A stretch of DNA of 44,733 bases from Candidatus Heimdallarchaeota archaeon (lineage in GTDB: Archaea; Asgardarchaeota; Heimdallarchaeia; Heimdallarchaeales; Heimdallarchaeaceae). Where the stretch lies: positions 1 through 44,733 of the forward strand of contig JAGLXK010000271.1 of NCBI GenBank assembly GCA_023132955.1. The letters run 5' to 3'. The position numbers and the translations under genes are program-made. This document shows, in pieces, positions 16,454 through 23,664 of this stretch (within the stretch, counting starts at the first letter, position 1; every line of letters begins with the position of its first letter). The notes under the pieces are model-generated. The model was not told the DNA's origin. It made no database searches and saw only the letters and a list, made by a program, of their open reading frames with translations.

Positions 16454-17458
16454 TTGAATATAGATACTCGAATTAGCTTGATTAGAGTGACTTCTAATAA
16501 GCTAAATTTTCCATTAGAGGTAGATCAAATAAATTCTTACCTATCTGATTTAAGAAATCATAGTCCTTATGATGACGAAATCAATGATTTAATTGATCAT
16601 ATCCTTCAAAATGGCGGTAAAAGGATTAGACCCTTAATCTGCCTTCTTTCATTTGAGATGATATCAAATGAACAGCGCAATGATACGAGTTTAGCTGCAG
16701 CTTGTTCTCTAGAAGTTATTCATAATGCATCACTCATAATTGATGATATTTTCGATAAAGATATTTATCGAAGACAAGAAAAATCTTTCTACTTAAAGTA
16801 TTCCACTTTCGCAGCACTTTCAATTTCTTATTCCCTAAGTAGTTTAGCATTAAGCTTAGCTTCCAAAACTAACGTTATTGAGATAGTTGACGAGTTAATT
16901 AAAGCAATTCATACACTATCAACTTCATTATTTTTAGAGCAAAAATTCCGGTCTGGAAAGAATAAGATGACTCAAGAGGAAGCGCTTCAGCTAATTGATA
17001 GAAAAACTTCAAGTTTATTTGAAGCAGCTTCTGTTATTGGCGTTCTTCTAGGAAATAGCTCAAAAAAAGATAGAGAATCTATGAAGCTCTTTGGTAAATT
17101 ATTTGGAAGGGCATTTCAATTAAAAGATGATTATTTCAATTTGACTTCTGAGCAGAATGATTTAGGAAAATCAGGTGTTTGGACTGATATCTCGAACCGT
17201 ATTCAAACCTATATAGTTCTAGAGGCAATGGATCTGGTCTCTCCTAATGAAAAGGAAATTCTAAATGATTATTATATTGATAAGAAAGACTTTCCAACTG
17301 AAAAAATTAAGTCAATACTTGTAAATTCTGGAGCTCTTGAAATAGTAAAGAATCAAATATCTCATTATATCAGTGAAGCAATTGCGATTCTCAATATGTT
17401 TTCCAAAAGTCCTTCAAGAGATAAATTAATCGAAATAACAAATCTTTTACATATATAA
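16454..17458 (+). CDS. polyprenyl diphosphate synthase, probably long-chain, with an altered second Asp motif
   Basis: A 334-residue trans-prenyltransferase. Visible: GGKRIRP (IPP binding, about residue 54), first Asp-rich motif DDIFD at 97-101, and second motif DDYFN at 225-229 with Asn for the last Asp. The later GK-x(5)-D-x(4)-K-T element is only partly kept (GKSGVWTDISNR). The residue five before the first motif is Ala92, and Ser93 follows. In archaeal GGPP synthases a bulky aromatic here stops elongation at C20, so a longer product is inferred. It follows the complex I-like genes by 24 bases, so a quinone tail is plausible. The start is a TTG; no nearby in-frame ATG exists. Confidence 0.85.
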   Translation: MNIDTRISLIRVTSNKLNFPLEVDQINSYLSDLRNHSPYDDEINDLIDHILQNGGKRIRPLICLLSFEMISNEQRNDTSLAAACSLEVIHNASLIIDDIFDKDIYRRQEKSFYLKYSTFAALSISYSLSSLALSLASKTNVIEIVDELIKAIHTLSTSLFLEQKFRSGKNKMTQEEALQLIDRKTSSLFEAASVIGVLLGNSSKKDRESMKLFGKLFGRAFQLKDDYFNLTSEQNDLGKSGVWTDISNRIQTYIVLEAMDLVSPNEKEILNDYYIDKKDFPTEKIKSILVNSGALEIVKNQISHYISEAIAILNMFSKSPSRDKLIEITNLLHI

Positions 17459-17473
17459 AAAAAGAAGAGGGAA

Positions 17474-18547
17474 TTAGTCACTTCTAATTCCTTGTATATA
17501 CTCACTAAACCAAATATGTGCTGTATATCTATCTGTTGTAACAGGAGGAGCCTTGAAACCGTAAGCACAGATTGAACTTATCGGACCACTTCCTGCTCGA
17601 TTGATAGCTACTTTTGTTGCTCTTATTACATCTACAAGGGTTCCCGCTGCATTAGGGCCATCTAATGTTTCTAACCTAATATCTATTTTAACTGGCATCT
17701 CCATGAATCCTTCTCCTCGTATCCAGAAATGACCCACTCGCCTATTTCCTAAGAATTCTAGATAGTCTGATGTCCCACTTGCGAGATTTATATCATTGCC
17801 AAAAGATTGTTTAATAGTTCTTTCTTTTACTTCACGTTTGTATTGTTTTCTATCATCATCAAGTGTATTCAGTGTTTCAAGCCCTCCAGCAACATCTAGT
17901 TGATAGGTGTCCTTTATGATAACACCTTGTTCCCTTAGAAGATCTAAAAATCCTTTATGAAGAACTGTTCCTCCAGATAAGGACTGTAAATCATCACCTA
18001 ATACACATACATTTGCTTTTTTGAATTTCCTTGCCCATTCAGGGCTGCTAGCAATACTAGTTGGTGTGCAATTTATGAATGCTACTTCTGCATCAAGAGC
18101 TGCTTGAGCATATGTTTCAACAGCGCTTTCTGCGCCTGAAGGAAGAGCACAAATAAGAATCTCGGCTCCTGAATCCTTTAATATTTCAGTAACATTTGCT
18201 TCAGAACCTTCTGCTACTACTATTACTTCAAGTAGGTGTTTTGAAAGGCCATCCTTCACAGGTCCTTTGTGAACTTCAACATTGGTCTTTTCAACATTCA
18301 CAAATTGAGGAGTACTATTGATTGGTGCGAATATAGCCTCTTCTAAGTCTTTTCCGACCTTATCAGCATCAACATCAAAGGCAGCAACAATTCGAATATT
18401 TTTAGCTTCATAACTGCTGATTTTCGGATAAAGAAGTTTTTCCTTTTTATCTTCAAAGATATTGAGATAATTAATGCCCTGAAGTAAACCTGAAGCAATA
18501 TTCCCGATACCAGCGATTGCTATTTTTATAACGTCATTTTTCACCAT
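17474..18547 (-). CDS. inositol-3-phosphate synthase paralogue, divergent
   Basis: A 357-residue member of the archaeal/mycobacterial-type myo-inositol-1-phosphate synthase family. The NAD-binding start is IKIAIAGIGNIASGL. The ATG at 18547 is chosen over a GTG at 18553 because GAGGTG then forms the ribosome-binding site, overlapping the upstream stop. Compared with its neighbour, the catalytic-loop motif is GDDLQSLSGGTVLHK: the lysine of D-D-x-K-S-Q is Gln. The PNAAG and later R-A-T-K-V-A and FKAPP elements are kept. It may have a changed substrate, act as a partner subunit, or be inactive. Converges with the polyprenyl synthase gene 15 bases away. Confidence 0.85.
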   Translation of the reverse strand: MVKNDVIKIAIAGIGNIASGLLQGINYLNIFEDKKEKLLYPKISSYEAKNIRIVAAFDVDADKVGKDLEEAIFAPINSTPQFVNVEKTNVEVHKGPVKDGLSKHLLEVIVVAEGSEANVTEILKDSGAEILICALPSGAESAVETYAQAALDAEVAFINCTPTSIASSPEWARKFKKANVCVLGDDLQSLSGGTVLHKGFLDLLREQGVIIKDTYQLDVAGGLETLNTLDDDRKQYKREVKERTIKQSFGNDINLASGTSDYLEFLGNRRVGHFWIRGEGFMEMPVKIDIRLETLDGPNAAGTLVDVIRATKVAINRAGSGPISSICAYGFKAPPVTTDRYTAHIWFSEYIQGIRSD

Positions 18548-18554
18548 TAACACC

Positions 18555-19637
18555 TCAGTTAGTTATTTCTCCTCTTATGAATTTTTCAACGAGTTCTTTA
18601 GCTTCAGAATCTTTGATTTGTTTTGGTGGGTGTTTAAAGAAGTAGCTTGAGACGCCTATTAGAGGACCACCTATGTTTCTGTCTGAAGCAATTTTCAGAG
18701 ATCTTACTACATCGATCATAACACCAGCACTATTAGGTGAATCTTGCACACTTAGCTTTAATTGAGCAGTTATTGGTTGTTCTCCAAAATTCTTACCCTT
18801 CAACCAAAGATAGCAGATCTTTTCATCATCTAGAAATGGAACATAGTCAGATGGACCGATTCTAGTAGGAACTTCATAAGGTAACATGCTTGTGACTGCT
18901 TCAGTTTTTGATATTCTCTTTGTAGTCAATCTATATTCCTTTTTCATATTCTCAAAATCAGTGTTTCCACCAATATTTAATTGGAAGGTTTCATCAAGCT
19001 TAATTCCTCTGTCATGAGCTAGTGATACAAGAACACGATGCAAAATCGTTGCTCCAAGCTGAGATTTTATATCATCTCCTGCTATTGGAATATTCTTATC
19101 TTTGAACTTTTGAGCCCATTCAGGCTTCGAAGCTAAAAATGCTGGAATCCCATTTGCAAAAGCAACATTAGCATCTAATGCAGCTTGTGCATATACTTTT
19201 GATGCTTCTTCACTTCCTACAGGAAGGAAGTTAATTAAAACATCAGCATTTGACTCCTTTAAAGCATCTGCAATATTTATCGGTTGTACTTCTGAAGAGT
19301 CATAGCAATGAAATGGTTCTATCATATGTGGTGCAACACCATCATGGATAGGTCCTGGTAGGACAGTTATTCCTTTATGAGGGACATCTGAAAACTTATT
19401 ACAACAATTTGGACTTTGCCAAATAGCTTCAGAAATATCCTTCCCAATCTTCTTAGTATTAACCTCAAAAGCAGCTACTACTTCAACATCTGAAATATGA
19501 TACTCACCAAACTTAACATGCATAACCCCAGGTACAAAATCTTTCTCATCAGCGTTTTGGTAATATTCTAGACCTTGTACCAGAGCTGATGCACAGTTAC
19601 CCAGACCCGCAATTGCAACTTTAACTTTTTTCGACAT
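18555..19637 (-). CDS. ino1: myo-inositol-1-phosphate (inositol-3-phosphate) synthase
   Basis: A 360-residue NAD-dependent enzyme that isomerises glucose 6-phosphate to inositol phosphate, feeding archaetidylinositol lipids or compatible solutes in the cytosol. The dinucleotide fold is VKVAIAGLGNCASALVQGLE. The active-site loop GDDIKSQLGATILHR has the conserved lysine (Lys191), and DSPNSAG, RSLKIA and FKHPP follow. This matches the mycobacterial/archaeal Ino1 type (about 360 residues). The ATG at 19637 is preferred over an upstream start at 19670 because AAGGTGA lies seven bases before it. First gene of the pair. A shared TATA-like palindrome at 19701-19711 may drive it. Confidence 0.93.
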   Translation of the reverse strand: MSKKVKVAIAGLGNCASALVQGLEYYQNADEKDFVPGVMHVKFGEYHISDVEVVAAFEVNTKKIGKDISEAIWQSPNCCNKFSDVPHKGITVLPGPIHDGVAPHMIEPFHCYDSSEVQPINIADALKESNADVLINFLPVGSEEASKVYAQAALDANVAFANGIPAFLASKPEWAQKFKDKNIPIAGDDIKSQLGATILHRVLVSLAHDRGIKLDETFQLNIGGNTDFENMKKEYRLTTKRISKTEAVTSMLPYEVPTRIGPSDYVPFLDDEKICYLWLKGKNFGEQPITAQLKLSVQDSPNSAGVMIDVVRSLKIASDRNIGGPLIGVSSYFFKHPPKQIKDSEAKELVEKFIRGEITN

Positions 19638-19700
19638 GAGTTCACCTTTTTCTTCAAACACGAAAATCAATTTGAACTAATTGAGCAAAGGAACGTTATG

Positions 19701-19711
19701 CTTTTAAAAAG
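19701..19711. promoter_or_regulatory. palindromic TATA-like element between divergent ino1 and the epimerase
   Basis: CTTTTAAAAAG is nearly self-complementary. On the plus strand it is centred 27 bases before the ATG at 19733, which has no Shine-Dalgarno (leaderless). On the minus strand initiation about 25 bases away would give ino1 a leader of about 40 bases that includes AAGGTGA. Confidence 0.45.
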
Positions 19712-19732
19712 TTTTACTCTACATATGTTCAT

Positions 19733-20653
19733 ATGTCATCAAAGAGAAAAACCATTCTTATTACTGGAGGGTTAGGACAAATTGGCTATTACCTTTATGA
19801 GGAATTAAAGAGTCACTATAATCTCTGCATTTTAGATAATAAATCAACATCCAAATTTGAACCTCCAGAAGATGTTATTTTTATTGAAGGTGATATCATA
19901 GATAATGAGGTTTTTCCAAAACTTCCTGATCTCGATTATGTAATTCACCTAGCAGCACAGATCAGTATTGAGAAATCTACTCAATCCCCTCTTTTTGATG
20001 CAGAAATCAATATTATGGGGACTTTAAATGCTCTAGAATATGCTTTAAAACAGAATATCCAGAAATTTGTTTATATCAGCTCTGCGGCAATCTTTGGGCA
20101 TCCAGAATTCCTTCCAATTACTGAAGACCATCCTAGAAATCCACTTTCTCCATATGGTCTGAGCAAGTCAGTTGCAGAAAAATATGTCAAGCTTTTTTCA
20201 GAACTATATAACCTGAATACTGCTATAGTTATTCCTTTCAATTTGTACAGCCCAATTATTGCTGAAGATGATCCCTATGCTGGTGTAATTTACAAATTCA
20301 TTAAACAAGTGAAACATGGAAAACCACCCGTTATTCAAGGAAAAGGAGACCAATCAAGAGATTTTGTGCATGTTAAGGATGCAGCCAAAGCCATAAAACT
20401 AGTTCTTGAAGAGGTAAAAGGAGATGTTACCGTGTTTAATATTGGCTCAGGTAAATCAACTACAATAAATGATTTGGCTAAATTAATTATTGAAATCAGT
20501 GGAAAAGATTTAATCCCTCAATACACAGAAGCAAGACTGGGGGATATTAACCATAGTTACTCCTCAATTGACCGTGCAAAGAGAGAACTGAACTATAATC
20601 CAGTTATTTCTTTAAAAGAAGGTTTAGAAGAACTCTATTTGAAGCTGCAATAA
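19733..20653 (+). CDS. NAD-dependent nucleotide-sugar epimerase/dehydratase (extended SDR)
   Basis: A 306-residue extended short-chain dehydrogenase of the UDP-glucose 4-epimerase type. The Rossmann motif GGLGQIG sits near residues 13-19, the acidic residue after strand 2 is in CILDNKST, the catalytic Ser is in YISSAAIFG, and YGLSK supplies the Tyr-x-x-x-Lys pair near residues 141-145. The end has the usual NIGSGKSTTINDLA and SSIDRAKRELNYNP features. It probably interconverts or modifies UDP-sugars for glycans, glycolipids or protein glycosylation. The exact substrate cannot be told. It is divergent from ino1 and monocistronic by spacing. Confidence 0.9.
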   Translation: MSSKRKTILITGGLGQIGYYLYEELKSHYNLCILDNKSTSKFEPPEDVIFIEGDIIDNEVFPKLPDLDYVIHLAAQISIEKSTQSPLFDAEINIMGTLNALEYALKQNIQKFVYISSAAIFGHPEFLPITEDHPRNPLSPYGLSKSVAEKYVKLFSELYNLNTAIVIPFNLYSPIIAEDDPYAGVIYKFIKQVKHGKPPVIQGKGDQSRDFVHVKDAAKAIKLVLEEVKGDVTVFNIGSGKSTTINDLAKLIIEISGKDLIPQYTEARLGDINHSYSSIDRAKRELNYNPVISLKEGLEELYLKLQ

Positions 20654-20703
20654 ATTTCTTTCATTACAAAAAGTAAAAATATGGCTTATTCTTACTAACA
20701 TTG

Positions 20704-22509
20704 ATGCCAGATTTTGTTATCGATACAAATTTCTATATTAGTGGGTTTCAAACTTTACCTAATACATTCTCCAAATTTGCTAAAGCTTCCAAAGCTCTCA
20801 AATTTGAAATTCATATGACATCCTATATTAAGAATGAAATGAGGTTTTTTCTTCAAAGGGAAATTACACCTCATGTAAAGGTAGTAGATGTAAATCATTC
20901 GGAATTTCAAAAATTTCTTCAAAAAGTGCATAAGCATACAACAAGTCTTCCACAAAAACCAGATTTGTCTGTCATTTACTTAGCTGATAAATTGGGCGCA
21001 ACTGTTGTGAGTAGTGATTTAAAGCTTCTAGAAACAGCAGAATTGATTGGAATTCCAACACTTACAAACAGCGCATTCACCAAATTTACTATTGAAGAGA
21101 ACCAAGACCCTACTTTGAATTCATTCCTTAAAGATCTGGAAAATAAGTTAATGACAGCAGAAATTCGATATTCAATTGAGAGTACAAACAGATATGATCC
21201 AGTAAAACGAATTAGAAAGATAATTGATTCTGCTATATCTGTTATTCGAACTGAATATGAAGAAAAAATGACTCAGTTATCTCAAAGTGATTTACCTGAA
21301 ACAGATGGCTTTTCAATTGAATCCTTACAATTAAAGGAACTCCTTACTGAAGTTCAAAGTGATTTACAACGATTAGAAGATGATTTTAACTCAGGTAAAT
21401 ATATGGAATTAGAAGCTGAATTGTTAGCTAGAATTCGAGAAATAACTGATCATTTAGTGGATTGGAAACTTGCTATTGATAAAATAGAAGATCACATAAT
21501 CTATAATGAATCTCTTCAACTTCTAGGTCGACTACATTATTTGTCTTGCATTAGTTTGGTTGAAAATAAGAAAGTTGATCTTGCGAGAGTCTACATGGAT
21601 AAATTGATCATGATATTATTGCAAAACTCAGAAGCAAACGAAAAATATGGCATTGATGTTCATCTCTTGCGGATGATTATTTTGCTTTTATCAGGACAAT
21701 TTCAGAGATTGAATTCCTACTTCACTCCAGCTTTTGAGGATGAATGTAACGAATATCAGAGAGCTGATGTTGTCAATATTATAAGGGCACTAATCTTGCT
21801 AACTGTTATTCTAGGAGGGGAGAAAGCAGTAGAAACTGCGAAAGATTATGATTATGATAACATTGAATTTATCAATCAACTTGGGTTTAAATTCATGCAG
21901 TTAGAAGATTTACAGAAAGCTGCATTAATGTTTGAACAAACCTTTTACCTTTCTCTTAATTCCAAGAATAGAGGATTATGTATTGCTAGCTTAGAATATC
22001 TAGGTTGGTTATATTTCTCTGGATTTCATCCTGCTAAATCTGTCATTCAGAATCTTTATGAAAATTTGATTAAGAAATTTCCAGAGATCAAATCTAGTTA
22101 TCAGGTCAGTTTACAGGTTACTAGTAAACCCAAAGATTTAGAGAACTTCACTTCATCTGCATATCAACCTCTTTCTGCACTAGCAATAGATCTGAAATCT
22201 CCTCTCTATTGTGTAGGAATCTCTTACATGAAAGAGAAAAACAAAATCAAGCCGTTAATCAAAGTGATGAACTGGGGAATGATGGCTAGAATTGGTATTA
22301 TAGATGAGAATCAAGAATTAATTCGAAATGCAACTCTTGGTAATACTATTCATCTTATTGATGGTAAATTCAAAGTTGTACCTGCTTCAGCTCATTTTAG
22401 AAAACAACATGATGTAGAGTTGATTTTACATATAGACCATGTTTCCCAGCCAACAATTTTGTGTAGATCTCCAGGAGGATGGGAGTTAACAACTATTGCT
22501 GATAAGTGA
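20704..22509 (+). CDS. PIN-domain protein with long helical repeat region and C-terminal beta domain
   Basis: A 601-residue protein of uncharacterised family. Residues 1-140 form a PIN nuclease domain: VIDTNFYISG with Asp7, an acidic residue in IKNEMRFF (Glu45), PDLSVIYLAD (Asp87) and VVSSDLKLLE (Asp105) give the four expected metal ligands. Residues about 145-250 are charged helices, possibly coiled coil. Residues about 260-470 look like TPR-type helical hairpins (QLGFKFMQLEDLQKAALMFE is typical). The last 110 or so residues look beta-rich. Likely cytosolic RNA processing, inferred from the PIN domain. The ATG at 20704 is preferred to the TTG just before it. Confidence 0.85.
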   Translation: MPDFVIDTNFYISGFQTLPNTFSKFAKASKALKFEIHMTSYIKNEMRFFLQREITPHVKVVDVNHSEFQKFLQKVHKHTTSLPQKPDLSVIYLADKLGATVVSSDLKLLETAELIGIPTLTNSAFTKFTIEENQDPTLNSFLKDLENKLMTAEIRYSIESTNRYDPVKRIRKIIDSAISVIRTEYEEKMTQLSQSDLPETDGFSIESLQLKELLTEVQSDLQRLEDDFNSGKYMELEAELLARIREITDHLVDWKLAIDKIEDHIIYNESLQLLGRLHYLSCISLVENKKVDLARVYMDKLIMILLQNSEANEKYGIDVHLLRMIILLLSGQFQRLNSYFTPAFEDECNEYQRADVVNIIRALILLTVILGGEKAVETAKDYDYDNIEFINQLGFKFMQLEDLQKAALMFEQTFYLSLNSKNRGLCIASLEYLGWLYFSGFHPAKSVIQNLYENLIKKFPEIKSSYQVSLQVTSKPKDLENFTSSAYQPLSALAIDLKSPLYCVGISYMKEKNKIKPLIKVMNWGMMARIGIIDENQELIRNATLGNTIHLIDGKFKVVPASAHFRKQHDVELILHIDHVSQPTILCRSPGGWELTTIADK

Positions 22510-22534
22510 ATTAATACTAATACTTCCGAAATTC

Positions 22535-22543
22535 TTTTTATAG
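22535..22543 (+). promoter_or_regulatory. TATA-like element for the KaiC-like gene
   Basis: TTTTTATAG is centred 24 bases before the ATG at 22563, and no Shine-Dalgarno is visible. A leaderless transcript is inferred. Confidence 0.45.
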
Positions 22544-22562
22544 TTGATGCAGAAAAGAACTT

Positions 22563-23282
22563 ATGGAAGTAGTTGAAACAGGGATAATTGGATTAGATGG
22601 AATTCTTGGAGGAGGACTACCTAAGGGTAGAACTATTTTAGTTGCAGGTCCTGCTGGAGCTGGAAAATCCACATTTGGAATGCAATTTCTTTATCATGGT
22701 ATCGTATCAGGTGGAGAAAGTGGAATTTTTGTTTCATTCGATGAGCATCCCGAGCATGTACGAGAAGAAACTTTGAATTTTGGTTGGAACCTAAATGATA
22801 TTGAAAAGGATAATTTACTTGTAATTGTTGATGGTTTTAGCCCTAGAGCTGGTGTCAGTTCTGAAGAGAAATATCAAACACCTGTAGATGTTGACGAACT
22901 TATTACACAGTTAGTAGAAATAATTGATAAGACTTCAGCTGAAAGAGTTGTCATTGACAGTATAACAGCTTTAGCTTTATCTATGCCATCTGAACAACAA
23001 ATCAGGAAACAAATTCTCAAACTCAGTGCAGTTATGTCTTCTTTAGAGTGTACAACTATCTTAACTAGTGAAATGAGAGGTGGAGTAGTTAGTCGATTTG
23101 GTGTTGAAGAATTCATGAGTCAAGGAGTCATCGTCCTGAATTATGAATATAGGAATAATGTTGCCATACGCAGTATGAATATCCGCAAAATGCGCGGTTT
23201 GAAACATGAAATGTCTGAAAGACCATTTGCTATAACTCCAAATGGTATAGAAGTTTATGCAAGTGAGCAATTCTACTTTTAG
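22563..23282 (+). CDS. KaiC-like RecA-superfamily ATPase
   Basis: A 239-residue single-domain KaiC/RadA-like ATPase. Visible: ETGIIGLDGILGGGLPKGR at the start, Walker A GPAGAGKST (about 30-38), FVSFDEHPEHV carrying the acidic pair where KaiC has its catalytic glutamates, Walker B ERVVIDSITAL (about 125-135), and RKMRGLKHEM, the Arg/Lys finger region. Single-domain archaeal KaiC-like proteins are widespread, and several act in signalling or motility, but no specific role can be assigned. Neighbours are the PIN protein and S17e, which give no clear functional link. Confidence 0.9.
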   Translation: MEVVETGIIGLDGILGGGLPKGRTILVAGPAGAGKSTFGMQFLYHGIVSGGESGIFVSFDEHPEHVREETLNFGWNLNDIEKDNLLVIVDGFSPRAGVSSEEKYQTPVDVDELITQLVEIIDKTSAERVVIDSITALALSMPSEQQIRKQILKLSAVMSSLECTTILTSEMRGGVVSRFGVEEFMSQGVIVLNYEYRNNVAIRSMNIRKMRGLKHEMSERPFAITPNGIEVYASEQFYF

Positions 23283-23316
23283 CTTTATTATCTAAAATCT
23301 AGCCGTTGATAGTAAG

Positions 23317-23326
23317 ATTTAAAATA
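23317..23326 (+). promoter_or_regulatory. TATA-like element for rps17e
   Basis: ATTTAAAATA lies about 33 bases before the ATG at 23355. It is the only TATA-like sequence at suitable spacing in the 72-base gap. Confidence 0.35.
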
Positions 23327-23354
23327 AGTTGTAAGATGCACCGATAGTGATTAA

Positions 23355-23573
23355 ATGGGTAATATTCGAACAAGCCAAGTAAAACGGTTATCCAAACAAA
23401 TAGTAAGAGATTTTCATGACCAACTCAATACAGAGTTTGAAAACAACAAACATGTAGTTGAAGAAGTCTGTACCACAATGTCTAAGAAGATGCGAAACCT
23501 GATAGCAGGCTATGTTACACGCATTATGAGACAATTCAAAGATCAAAAAATACAAGTTTTAGAAGAACTCTAA
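23355..23573 (+). CDS. rps17e: 30S ribosomal protein S17e
   Basis: A 72-residue basic protein that closely follows archaeal S17e: MGNIRTSQVKRLSKQIV at the start, FENNKHVVEEV, then SKKMRNLIAGYVTRIM. Archaeal members are about 60-75 residues; eukaryotic ones are longer. It is a component of the small ribosomal subunit and is absent from bacteria, so it supports an archaeal origin for the window. It is flanked by genes unrelated to translation. The last ten or so residues (DQKIQVLEEL) extend slightly beyond the common end. Confidence 0.92.
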   Translation: MGNIRTSQVKRLSKQIVRDFHDQLNTEFENNKHVVEEVCTTMSKKMRNLIAGYVTRIMRQFKDQKIQVLEEL

Positions 23574-23629
23574 GTTCACCACTAGACTCTTTTTATTTAC
23601 TCTTTCTTAACAAAGTAAATGATTCAAGG

Positions 23630-23642
23630 AAAATATATATAC
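23630..23642 (+). promoter_or_regulatory. TATA-like element that points to a downstream start of the esterase
   Basis: AAAATATATATAC is centred only 14 bases before the first ATG (23650) but 29 bases before the second in-frame ATG (23665). This spacing favours the second ATG as a leaderless start. Confidence 0.4.
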
Positions 23643-23664
23643 TGACAGAATGAGACACTCTTCA

